A DNA stretch of 14,577 nt from contig JAFVXN010000214.1 in assembly GCA_017501125.1 (NCBI GenBank), positions 1 through 14,577 on the forward strand, read 5' to 3'. This document shows positions 1 through 6,899 of this stretch, piece by piece. The first letter of the stretch is position 1; every line of letters begins with the position of its first letter. Position numbers and translations under genes: made by a program. Under the pieces are notes generated by a model. That model was not told the DNA's origin. It saw only the letters and a program-made list of their open reading frames with translations, and made no database searches. This stretch comes from Clostridia bacterium. GTDB lineage: Bacteria > Bacillota > Clostridia > Christensenellales > Borkfalkiaceae.

Positions 1-165
1 CAGACGAGGAGCGTGAGGAATAAGTCGAAGGCGTGTACTTTGGCGTACACAACTGAGACTTGCCACAACGCGACAATGTATCCCGATGCCTATAAGAAGA
101 TGACCTGCGAAGTATATACGCCTTTTACTACTTACAGCAGCAACCCTTTCCTCCCCCAGCGTTAG
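1..165 (+). other. Left-edge open frame, possible 3' end of a gene (doubtful)
   Basis: Reading from base 1 in frame 1 gives 54 sense codons before a TAG at 163-165, running into the window from the left edge. The peptide has four Cys and several Tyr/Thr and I recognise no family. It overlaps the 3' end of the convergent 220-residue gene by 38 bp, and two minus-strand frames are also open across this short stretch, so chance is a fair explanation. Another plus frame ends with a short acidic peptide at a TAA at 21-23, which could equally be the tail of an upstream gene. No terminator-like hairpin with a T-run is visible between 1 and 127. GTGTAC/GTACAC at 33-50 is a 6-bp stem without a T-tract. 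Confidence 0.15.
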
Positions 166-790
166 GGTACAAGGGAAGTTCGAAAAAGCCCGCGCACACC
201 TCTTGGGAATATTCCTGACAAGGGGGTATCGCGCAATAACCGTAGGTGGGGACGAGGAGTTCCACGGGCATAGCAATCTTCAAGATCAAGGTCACGCAAA
301 GGCTAGCCGTGAAGGTATTGTCCGTGGCGTTGAAGGTCGCCTCGGGTGCGACCACGCTGGCAACGGCACGCACGGAATAGGGCATAATGGAGGGGGCAGG
401 TACGAACAAAAGCACGTCTTGGGTGATAGAGACGGTCGCCGTCGCGCTACCGTCTACCCCTGCCGCGTCCGTATACAGTACCTCGACGGGCACGGAGACG
501 GTGGCTTGCACCCTTGCGCAAGGTTTATCCGCCTGTCTTTCGATATTGAGGTTGCTGACCGTCGCCTCTGCGTTCAACGAACGCGCGCTGATAAAAGTTA
601 AAGGATATGTAGGGTCGGCGGGCGTGAAATCGGTGAGCGTGAGCGTATAATTCTCCAACTGCGTCTGTTTGATGCACGCGTCGAAGATTTTCTCCGCCTG
701 AATACACACCTTTTCCGTCAAGCCCGCAAGCGGATTGCCCGTGATCGTGCCAGGGCATCTATCCGATTGGAAATTAGAGTGAAAGGACAT
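128..790 (-). CDS. Cysteine-rich hypothetical protein, possible spore-coat-like
   Basis: A 220-residue protein I cannot assign with certainty. It has 11 cysteines (12, 29, 39, 91, 165, 186, 191, 199 and a CCC at 217-219 next to the C-terminus), with a glycine-rich stretch just before the CCC. The middle (about 95-180) is an alternating series of Val/Thr/Ala beta-strand-like segments, with no signal peptide or membrane helix. The general look (short Cys-containing head, beta-rich body, Cys tail) recalls clostridial DUF3794/SPOCS-like and spore-coat proteins, but that is a resemblance in style and not a motif match. The start is secure: a perfect AGGAGGT lies 7 nt before the ATG. The gene follows the LysM gene on the same strand after 72 bp, and a spoVB-like gene lies nearby, which makes a spore or envelope role reasonable but unproven. 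Confidence 0.75.
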   Translation of the reverse strand: MSFHSNFQSDRCPGTITGNPLAGLTEKVCIQAEKIFDACIKQTQLENYTLTLTDFTPADPTYPLTFISARSLNAEATVSNLNIERQADKPCARVQATVSVPVEVLYTDAAGVDGSATATVSITQDVLLFVPAPSIMPYSVRAVASVVAPEATFNATDNTFTASLCVTLILKIAMPVELLVPTYGYCAIPPCQEYSQEVCAGFFELPLYPNAGGGKGCCCK

Positions 791-796
791 AAATTT

Positions 797-803
797 ACCT
801 CCT
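797..803 (-). promoter_or_regulatory. Strong Shine-Dalgarno of the Cys-rich gene
   Basis: On the minus strand AGGAGGT lies 7 nt before the ATG at 790-788. It is the most complete anti-16S match in the window and fixes the start. It suggests high translation of the Cys-rich protein. Confidence 0.8.
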
Positions 804-862
804 GTATGTCGATTGAGTTTTTCTACTATTGTATTTTATGCGCGCAGGGGGTGCTTTCGTGA

Positions 863-1141
863 TTATAGCCGCACGCGCATCCCTGGGAAAAGATAAGGAC
901 CGTTGATTTTTTCGTATCTTTCCTCGCTGCCACAAAGCACCGATTTGGTGTCCCCTGCCTGCACCATGTAGCAATTCCCCCGCTCTTTCGGCAGGCGCAA
1001 AATCTGCCCCGTCTCTACCTCGCCCGTTAAGCCGTTCTCCCTCACTATCGCATACTCGCCGACGCAATACGCCTCGGCGATTTTCTTTATCGTCTCTCCT
1101 CGCGACACCTTATGATATTTTCGCCCGTCTATCTTCAACAT
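863..1141 (-). CDS. Small protein of two LysM-like modules
   Basis: A 92-residue protein made almost entirely of LysM-like sequence. Module one (about 8-50) has the pattern YHKVSRGETIKKIAEAY, then a central N-G-L, then G-Q-I-L-R-L-P. Module two (about 57-92) begins CYMVQAGDT and ends G-M-R-V-R-L but is shorter and more diverged. LysM domains bind N-acetylglucosamine polymers such as peptidoglycan, and in endospore formers also occur in coat and cortex proteins. There is no signal peptide, so export is unexplained unless the protein acts in the mother cell or on the spore. No clear Shine-Dalgarno precedes the ATG, so the start is less certain than the frame. It is divergent from the spoVB-like gene and co-directional with the Cys-rich gene, with which it may be transcribed. 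Confidence 0.72.
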   Translation of the reverse strand: MLKIDGRKYHKVSRGETIKKIAEAYCVGEYAIVRENGLTGEVETGQILRLPKERGNCYMVQAGDTKSVLCGSEERYEKINGPYLFPGMRVRL

Positions 1142-1217
1142 CTATATATCGTATGCAGGCGCGTGGATTTTCGTGCCTATTTTTCATATTTCGCCCATAA
1201 AAAGAGTATGATAGGAT

Positions 1218-2708
1218 ATGAAAAAGAAAGGGAATTTTTATCAAACAACCGCCCTCGTCACCTTCTTCGGCGTGGCGGAAAGGGCGCTCGGTTTCTTATA
1301 TCGAATCGTACTCGCTAGACTGCTCGGTGCGGAGGGGCTGGGATTATACCAAATCGCCCTCTCACACTTCTCCTTTTTTCGCACGTTAGGTGGTGGCGGA
1401 CTGCCCGTCACGACCTCGCGATTAGTCGCCAAAGAAAGGGCGCAACAGGGTGGCAACGAAGGGGGCGTGCTAATCGTCGCTGGGCTAATTTCTTTGGGTA
1501 TCACCCTGCCTCTCACCCTCCTTTTTTGTCTGTTGCCTTGGACGACGCCCACCCTAAAAATCCTTTTTATCGGGCTATCCCTTACCTGCCTTTACGCCGT
1601 CGTCAAAGGCTTTTTTTGGGGCAAAAATAAGTTCCTTATCCCTGCCCTTTTGGAGTTCGGCGAAGAGATAGTCGGCGTGATTGCAGGCGTCTTATTGCTC
1701 CGCTGTTTAGGGCAATACGCCACCGCTGAAAGCGGTGCTAACTTTGCCGCTATTGCCTGCGTTATCGCCTGTGCCGTCTCCTTTTTTATCGCCCTGCCAC
1801 TCCTTTTTACCATACCCAAAAAAGAGAGACAGGTGCGCGCCTTAAAGCCTTTGTTCAAAGAGGTGGCTTTCGCGGCGTTGCCCGTCACCGCTATGCGTGC
1901 GGGTAGTTCGCTAATCTCCTCCCTTATCGCTATCCTTTTCCCTGCCATGCTAATGAAAGCAGGCGCGAGCGCAGAAGAGGCGACGGCGGCGTTCGGCGTG
2001 GCGACGGGAATGGCTTTTCCCTTACTCTCTATGCCCATGACCTTGGTCGGCTCCTTCGCGCTCGTCTTGATGCCTAGGCTATCCCACGACTACTACCAAG
2101 GCAACGACGAAAAGGTGCACCAAAACGTAGAGAGAGGGTTGACCTGCGCCGTCTATATCGCCTGTCTTTTGCTACCCTTCTTTGCCGTCTTCGGCGAGAA
2201 TATCGGGCTACTTACCTACGACAATCTTTTGGCGGGCGAGATGTTAAAATACTGCTGTCCCCTACTGTTGCCTATGAGTTTTTGTATGATTACCAACACC
2301 GCGCTCAACTCGATGGGACAAGAAAAAAAGACGCTCGGCTATTACCTGATAGGCGCGGCGGGCACCGTCCTTTGCGTCCTTTTATTGCCACAATTTTTAG
2401 GGGTGTACGCCTACGCCGTGGGACTGTTCGTGCAATTTGTCGTCGTCGCAACGCTCGGCGCCGTCTCCCTTTTCCGCAGGTGGAAACCCACCCGATTCTT
2501 CTTGCGCAAAATCTTATTATCTCTCGCCTTTACCCTGCCCGTACTCCTTTTGGGCTGGGGGTGTCTGCCCCTCTTTGCCCGTTTTTGCGGCGTTTACCTT
2601 TGTATGGGACTGACGGCAGGCGTAATGGTGGTAGCCTACGTCGCGCTATATCTTGCCTTCGGGTTGATTTCGCCTAAATTTGCAAGAAAAATTTTGCCAA
2701 AAGGGTAA
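1218..2708 (+). CDS. spoVB: SpoVB-type MOP/MATE polysaccharide flippase
   Basis: A 496-residue polytopic membrane protein with about 14 predicted hydrophobic segments. The N-terminus matches the SpoVB/MurJ-like branch of the MOP exporter superfamily: a short basic tail, then an F-G-V-A-E-R-A-L-G-F-L-Y-R-I helix, the R-L-L-G-A-E-G-L-G-L-Y-Q loop near 33-45, and a G-L-P-V-T-T-S-R-L segment near 60. Relatives move undecaprenyl-linked precursors across the cytoplasmic membrane, and SpoVB is needed for spore cortex synthesis in Bacillus subtilis. The size is slightly below the usual 510-530. The start is the only reasonable one, but its ribosome site is poor: AGGA ends 1 nt before the ATG and AAGAG lies 11 nt away. 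It could instead be a general lipid II-type flippase; the family call is firm, the spore role inferred. Confidence 0.85.
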   Translation: MKKKGNFYQTTALVTFFGVAERALGFLYRIVLARLLGAEGLGLYQIALSHFSFFRTLGGGGLPVTTSRLVAKERAQQGGNEGGVLIVAGLISLGITLPLTLLFCLLPWTTPTLKILFIGLSLTCLYAVVKGFFWGKNKFLIPALLEFGEEIVGVIAGVLLLRCLGQYATAESGANFAAIACVIACAVSFFIALPLLFTIPKKERQVRALKPLFKEVAFAALPVTAMRAGSSLISSLIAILFPAMLMKAGASAEEATAAFGVATGMAFPLLSMPMTLVGSFALVLMPRLSHDYYQGNDEKVHQNVERGLTCAVYIACLLLPFFAVFGENIGLLTYDNLLAGEMLKYCCPLLLPMSFCMITNTALNSMGQEKKTLGYYLIGAAGTVLCVLLLPQFLGVYAYAVGLFVQFVVVATLGAVSLFRRWKPTRFFLRKILLSLAFTLPVLLLGWGCLPLFARFCGVYLCMGLTAGVMVVAYVALYLAFGLISPKFARKILPKG

Positions 2709-2726
2709 ATTTTTTCCATTTTGACC

Positions 2727-2755
2727 TTGACAGGGGGGATAATTTCGTCTAAAAT
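2727..2755 (+). promoter_or_regulatory. Sigma-A promoter of pgi
   Basis: A perfect -35 TTGACA (2727-2732), a 17-bp spacer and -10 TAAAAT (2750-2755). Transcription should start near 2762, giving a leader of about 25 nt. A run of six G lies in the spacer. The promoter sits directly after the spoVB-like stop codon, so pgi can be expressed independently. Confidence 0.8.
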
Positions 2756-2786
2756 AGAAATATCTATTTTCATTTGGAGGAGCAAA

Positions 2787-4220
2787 ATGGCTTACAAAAC
2801 CAAAGATTGGCGCGATTCCATGCGTGTCACCTTAGATTACAACAATATGACCGACAAGTTCCTTGGCGATAAGGGTTTCACCGCCAAACAACTTGCCTCT
2901 TACAACGCAAAAGCGGCGGCTGCCTTCGACTACGTCAAGAAAAACCGCGGCAGAGACGACCTCTATATGGGTTGGACGGAACTCCCTTACAACCAAAAAG
3001 AAATCGTCGCTGATATCCAAGCCACCGCAAGAGAAGTACGTAAAAAATTCCAGTACTTCGTCGTAATCGGTATCGGCGGTAGCGCACTCGGCCCCATTAT
3101 GGCGTTCAACGCGCTCTGCCATTTGCACTACAACGATTTGCCCCGCTCTAAGAGAAAGGGCCCTAAATTCTACGTTGAAGACAACGTAGACCCCGTCCGT
3201 ATGCGCGACCTTCTCGACGTTATCGAGCCTGAAAAAACCTGCTTTAACGTCATATCTAAATCGGGCGCAACGAGCGAAACGATGACCCAATACCTCATCA
3301 TCCTCGACCTTCTTAAAAAAGCGGGTGTGGACGTCAAAGAAAACGTCATCTTTACCACCGACGCTAACCGTGGCAACTTAAAGAAAATCTCCGACGAATG
3401 CGGCGGCATCAAGAGTTACGTTTTGCCCGACGGCGTAGGCGGAAGATTCTCGCAACTTTGCCCCGTAGGTTTGCTCCCTGCGGCGGTGCTCGGGATTGAT
3501 ATCGTAGGTCTTTTGGCTGGCGCGGCGTATATGGACAACGTATGCCGCTTCCCTACCGTCGCAAAGAACCCTGCACTCGCTTGTGCGGTGTTGCAAGTAG
3601 CGGCAATGGAACAGGGCAAAAACGTCGGCGTTATGATGCCTTACAGCGACAACCTCAAGTATATCGCAGACTGGTACTGCCAACTCTGGGCGGAATCTTT
3701 GGGCAAGAACGTCACCCTCGACGGCAAACCTTGCAACGTCGGTCAAACCCCCGTTAAATCGCTCGGCGTCACCGACCAACACTCCCAAGTGCAACTGTAT
3801 ACCGAAGGTCCTTACGACAAGGTCGTCACCTTCCTGTCCTTAAAGAAATACGCGTGCGAGATGCCTATCCCTCACGGCTGTGAAAATATCCCCGACGTCG
3901 CTTTCCTTGGCGGACATACGATGGAGGAACTGATTCAAGCGGAAAATGCGGCTACCGTGTACGCGTTGACCAAGGCTGGTCGTATGAACTACACCCTTTG
4001 GATACCCGAACTCAACGCCTTCACCTTAGGGCAACTTTTGTTCCTGTTCGAATTGCAGACGGCGTACGCTGGCGCGATGCTGAACATCGACACCTTCAAC
4101 CAACCTGGCGTCGAAGAAGGCAAAAAAGCGACCTTCGCCCTGCTCGGCAAAGCGGGCTATGCCGCAAAGAAGGCGGAACTTGACAGCCTTCCTGAAAAAG
4201 ACAGCAAATATATCGTCTAA
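2787..4220 (+). CDS. pgi: Glucose-6-phosphate isomerase
   Basis: A 477-residue cytoplasmic enzyme interconverting glucose-6-phosphate and fructose-6-phosphate in glycolysis and gluconeogenesis. Family hallmarks are in order: GIGGSALG (95-102), the phosphate-binding SKSGATSET (157-165), GGRFS (218-222), WAESLGK with the catalytic-type Glu at 303, QHSQ with His332, and the C-terminal QPGVEEGKK (439-447). Length fits the shorter bacterial form. The frame extends upstream to 2721, but the ATG at 2787 is chosen because GGAGG (2776-2780) lies 6 nt before it and the sigma-A promoter covers the upstream part. The gene stands alone between its own promoter and a strong terminator. It links the glucokinase and NagB products encoded further right to glycolysis. 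Confidence 0.97.
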   Translation: MAYKTKDWRDSMRVTLDYNNMTDKFLGDKGFTAKQLASYNAKAAAAFDYVKKNRGRDDLYMGWTELPYNQKEIVADIQATAREVRKKFQYFVVIGIGGSALGPIMAFNALCHLHYNDLPRSKRKGPKFYVEDNVDPVRMRDLLDVIEPEKTCFNVISKSGATSETMTQYLIILDLLKKAGVDVKENVIFTTDANRGNLKKISDECGGIKSYVLPDGVGGRFSQLCPVGLLPAAVLGIDIVGLLAGAAYMDNVCRFPTVAKNPALACAVLQVAAMEQGKNVGVMMPYSDNLKYIADWYCQLWAESLGKNVTLDGKPCNVGQTPVKSLGVTDQHSQVQLYTEGPYDKVVTFLSLKKYACEMPIPHGCENIPDVAFLGGHTMEELIQAENAATVYALTKAGRMNYTLWIPELNAFTLGQLLFLFELQTAYAGAMLNIDTFNQPGVEEGKKATFALLGKAGYAAKKAELDSLPEKDSKYIV

Positions 4221-4232
4221 ATTAAAAAACTT

Positions 4233-4264
4233 TCCCCTTCGCCTTAGGCGAGGGGGATTTTTTT
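4233..4264 (+). terminator. Intrinsic terminator of pgi
   Basis: Stem TCCCCTTCGCC (4233-4243) pairs with GGCGAGGGGGA (4247-4257, one T-G pair) across a TTA loop, followed by seven T. It lies 12 nt after the pgi stop. Confidence 0.92.
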
Positions 4265-4307
4265 GTATAAATACGCCTGCTTTCGGCAATACTTGTGGTA
4301 AGAACGG

Positions 4308-4350
4308 GGCAAGCCCACTTTTACATATACTGTAAAAGGGAGTACTTGCC
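4308..4350 (+). promoter_or_regulatory. Two-tier inverted repeat upstream of mazF
   Basis: An inner perfect repeat CTTTTACA (4318-4325) / TGTAAAAG (4331-4338) with a 5-base centre TATAC is nested in an outer repeat GGCAAG (4308-4313) / CTTGCC (4345-4350). The centre contains TATACT (4326-4331), a fair -10 box, but no good -35 lies 17 bp before it. The element ends 3 nt before the mazF ribosome site (GAGGTG, 4354-4359). It could be an operator over the promoter or a leader hairpin controlling translation. It lacks a T-tail and so is not a terminator. Confidence 0.5.
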
Positions 4351-4364
4351 AAAGAGGTGTTATG

Positions 4365-4718
4365 ATGAACGTTAAGAGAGGCGAATTGTATTATGCGGAC
4401 TTGTCGCCCGTAGTAGGGAGCGAGCAAGGTGGTGTGCGACCCGTCCTCGTCGTCCAAAACGACGTCGGCAACAAATACTCCCCCACCATTATCGCTGCCG
4501 CCGTCACCAGCAAGATCAACAAGGCGAAAATGCCCACCCATATCGAACTCCCTTCCGCCTACGGCCTCGCAAAAGACAGCGTAATTTTGCTAGAACAAAT
4601 CCGTACGCTGGATAAGCGCAGGCTAAAGGAACGGATAGGTGAACTGCCACCTGCTACCATGAGTCGGGTAAATCGGGCACTACTAATCAGCCTTGGTTTC
4701 CCCGTGGACAACGAATAG
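4365..4718 (+). CDS. mazF: MazF/EndoA (PemK-like) mRNA interferase, orphan
   Basis: A 117-residue toxin very close to Bacillus EndoA (NdoA): MNVKRGELYYADLSP at the start, then GSEQGGVRPVLVVQND, AAAVTSK, and KDSVILLEQIRT. Arg25 and Thr48, the catalytic pair known in EndoA, are both present, so the ribonuclease should be active. The family cuts mRNA at short U-rich sites. I prefer the second of two adjacent ATGs (4365), since GAGGTG at 4354-4359 is then 5 nt away and the protein aligns with EndoA from its first residue; 4362 adds one Met. The partner antitoxin gene normally just upstream is absent: only about 100 bp separate this gene from the pgi terminator and no ribbon-helix-helix reading frame fits. 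The antitoxin may be encoded elsewhere or replaced. Control may involve the inverted repeat upstream. Confidence 0.95.
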   Translation: MNVKRGELYYADLSPVVGSEQGGVRPVLVVQNDVGNKYSPTIIAAAVTSKINKAKMPTHIELPSAYGLAKDSVILLEQIRTLDKRRLKERIGELPPATMSRVNRALLISLGFPVDNE

Positions 4719-4747
4719 AAAAAGCGACCTTTTAAGGTCGCTTTTTT
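4719..4747. terminator. Bidirectional terminator between mazF and the flippase-DUF1295 gene
   Basis: Perfect stem AGCGACCTT (4723-4731) / AAGGTCGCT (4734-4742) with a TT apex, flanked by an A-run on the left and a T-run on the right, so it can work on both strands. It directly abuts the mazF stop and lies 10 bp from the converging stop at 4757. Confidence 0.92.
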
Positions 4748-4756
4748 AATTCAATC

Positions 4757-6889
4757 TTATTTTCTTTTAGGAATCGGCAGGAGCATACGAGTTTCGCGCT
4801 TATACTCGGCAAAGCCTTCCTTTTTCGACTGACGCTTGTCTGCCATGGGAATGGATATGAAGAGGAAGAGCAACGTGTTGAGCGTTGCGCCGACGAGCAA
4901 ATACCACGCCGACGGCATCAACATTACGGCGTAGCCAGCGATACCCCACCACATCATTATCTCGCCTAAGTAGTTGGGATGGCGGCTGTATTTCCAAAGC
5001 CCTACGCGGATAAAACCGCCCGTGCCGTTTTTGCGGAATTTGTGCATTTGACAATCGGCAATCCCCTGCCACGTTGCCGCAAGAATACTGACGGCAAAGA
5101 AGGGAATCGACCAAGGATTGAACGCTACGCCTGCCTGAATTACCATAAATACGGGCATTACGCACGCGTACACGATGAGCGTAGGAACCATATGTATCCC
5201 GAAGAAATTGACGAAGGGATAAAAGGCACCCGTCTTGTTTTTTAAGTCGGTATACCGCCAGTCCTGATGTTGCATTCCCTTGAAGGTATACGCCCAGTTC
5301 GCCGTCAATCTGAGCCCCCAGAGCCCTACGGCAATCAAAGGGAAGAGCCACGTCAGCGAGAAGGGTTTGCCGATGCAGGCAAACGCCACGATTACGATAG
5401 GCTGGACGCTCCAGTAAGGGTCGTAGACGGAGGCGTTGTTAAAGAGCACGCTGTACAAGAAGACGACCACCGTAGCCACCACGTCGGCAATCAGCAAACT
5501 CAGCCAACTATCGAGCGGCAACGCAAAATAGGTCATCACGCCCGCGCCTAACGCCACCGCGTAGACGAAGAAAATTTTCACAAACGACCAGATGCGCACA
5601 CGGGTCTCTTCTTTTAATACTCCTTTTAGCATAATTGCCTCACACATAAGTTTTGCGTTGGGTCTAAGGGCAGGAATGCAAGCGGGCACGATAAAAGACG
5701 TCGCTATTTGCGCGAGCAAAGACGCCAACGCCGCCCCCGACGCGCCCAAATATGGAATAAGCGCAAAGTTGGCTCCGACGTTGATGACCGCCGCCCCTAA
5801 ATATACCCAAATAAGATATTTTTGCTTGTCTTCACATACGATCCACGCACCGCGCGCCACCCCAAGATAGGAAAACGCCGTATACCAAGTAGCGATACGC
5901 AAGGGCATCGCCGCGGGTGCGTATTCCGCCCCGTAAAGGATATCAATTGCTAATTCCGCAAAGGCGCAAAAACAAATGGATACGAACACGGACAGGTAAA
6001 AAACGATAGCGTACAGTTGCTTGTTCCGCTTTTCGTACAACGCCTCGTCGCCGTCCTTTTTCGCCTGCATAATAGACGGATTGACGGAGTCCACGATAGC
6101 GCCGAGCACGAACACCCACATCGCACACAACGAAGTAGCCGTCGCGTAATAACCTATCTCTGCGTCACCCATTATCTGACGGAGCATAAACTTGTCCGTC
6201 TGGGCGTAGATAGCGGTCATAAGGCTGGGCAAAATAAAATAACAACTTTTTTTCAAAAGCCGCTTTGCGTAATCCCAAGAAAAACGAAGTTTTTCACCCT
6301 TATTCTTGAAATAGGCGATAAGGAGCAACACCGCCACGCAAGCGTAATCGACGGAGGTGGACAAAGCAAACCAAATAACGTCCGCCTGCAATACCAAAAG
6401 GACGATTTTGTACGCCGCCGCCGCCGCGTAGGCAATTAGCAAAATAACCGCGCTATATTTGGATTTTAACTGCGCGTGAAACCAGTAATTGAAGACCTCG
6501 AAGACCTGAAAGAGCAAGCGCAACGACGCGAGCAAGACGACGATTAACGTCAGCGTTTCGCCCATGTCCGCAATTGCTACCACGGCGCAAATCGTCCCGA
6601 TGGACAGCACCGTCGCGACGACGCGCAAGACGAGCGACGTACCAAGCACCGTCCCTTCGCCGTCCTGTTTATCGACGAATTCCTTGACTAGAACCGAGTT
6701 GATGCCCAGCGTACAAACGGAGGTGAAAAACGCCGCGTAAGCAAGGCCGTAATCAATCAAGCCTTTATTTGCGGGGCCTAAAAAACGCGCGGTAAAAATG
6801 CTGACGATGAAACTTATCACCATCTCCGCAATCTTACCGCCCATCAGCCATCCGGCGTTCTTAACCGTTTTTCTTACGCTAAAAGCCAT
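4757..6889 (-). CDS. Fusion: polysaccharide (Wzx/MOP) flippase + DUF1295 membrane domain
   Basis: A 710-residue integral membrane protein. Residues 1 to about 420 form a complete Wzx-like lipid-linked polysaccharide flippase: the R-F-L-G-P-A-N-K-G loop at 35-43, A-Q-T-D-K-F-M-L near 229-236, Y-L-G-A-S-G-A-A near 380-387, and the usual basic tail L-R-P-N-A-K near 408-413. Residues about 425-710 form a complete DUF1295 domain of the steroid 5-alpha-reductase/isoprenylcysteine-methyltransferase-like fold: Y-D-P-Y-W-S near 489-494, SRHPNYLGE (635-643) and a terminal YKRETRMLLP (696-705). Either half alone would be normal length. AAAGGA overlaps the glucokinase stop and precedes the ATG by 5 nt, so the two genes are coupled. 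The substrate is unknown. Since the 5-alpha-reductase superfamily includes polyprenol reductase (SRD5A3), a lipid-carrier-modifying role is conceivable but speculative. Confidence 0.88.
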   Translation of the reverse strand: MAFSVRKTVKNAGWLMGGKIAEMVISFIVSIFTARFLGPANKGLIDYGLAYAAFFTSVCTLGINSVLVKEFVDKQDGEGTVLGTSLVLRVVATVLSIGTICAVVAIADMGETLTLIVVLLASLRLLFQVFEVFNYWFHAQLKSKYSAVILLIAYAAAAAYKIVLLVLQADVIWFALSTSVDYACVAVLLLIAYFKNKGEKLRFSWDYAKRLLKKSCYFILPSLMTAIYAQTDKFMLRQIMGDAEIGYYATATSLCAMWVFVLGAIVDSVNPSIMQAKKDGDEALYEKRNKQLYAIVFYLSVFVSICFCAFAELAIDILYGAEYAPAAMPLRIATWYTAFSYLGVARGAWIVCEDKQKYLIWVYLGAAVINVGANFALIPYLGASGAALASLLAQIATSFIVPACIPALRPNAKLMCEAIMLKGVLKEETRVRIWSFVKIFFVYAVALGAGVMTYFALPLDSWLSLLIADVVATVVVFLYSVLFNNASVYDPYWSVQPIVIVAFACIGKPFSLTWLFPLIAVGLWGLRLTANWAYTFKGMQHQDWRYTDLKNKTGAFYPFVNFFGIHMVPTLIVYACVMPVFMVIQAGVAFNPWSIPFFAVSILAATWQGIADCQMHKFRKNGTGGFIRVGLWKYSRHPNYLGEIMMWWGIAGYAVMLMPSAWYLLVGATLNTLLFLFISIPMADKRQSKKEGFAEYKRETRMLLPIPKRK
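5620..5641 (-). promoter_or_regulatory. Start-like signals at the fusion joint
   Basis: On the minus strand GAGG (5641-5638) lies 5 nt before an in-frame ATG (Met420, 5632-5630), followed at once by AAAAGGAG (5627-5620). Initiation at Met420 would yield a 291-residue free-standing DUF1295 protein. They may also be relics of the start site of a formerly separate gene. Confidence 0.35.
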
Positions 6890-6899
6890 AAATTATCCT

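Noticed and set aside
33..50. GTGTAC/GTACAC inverted repeat near the left edge
   Set aside because: A 6-bp stem without T-tract or nearby gene start; likely chance.
828..867. Promoter-like boxes before the Cys-rich gene: TACAAT, a CATAAAATA string resembling a sigma-K -10, and TATAAT at the LysM stop
   Set aside because: None has a matching -35 at the right distance; the sigma-K-type AC lies 18 bp away instead of about 16. Not strong enough to annotate.
2721..2786. Upstream ATG-less extension of pgi by 22 codons
   Set aside because: It would place the start inside the sigma-A promoter; GGAGG directly before the ATG at 2787 and family length support the shorter form.
4026..4541. A 171-codon antisense frame spanning the end of pgi and the start of mazF
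   Set aside because: It crosses a strong terminator and two well-supported genes and has no recognisable domain or ribosome site.
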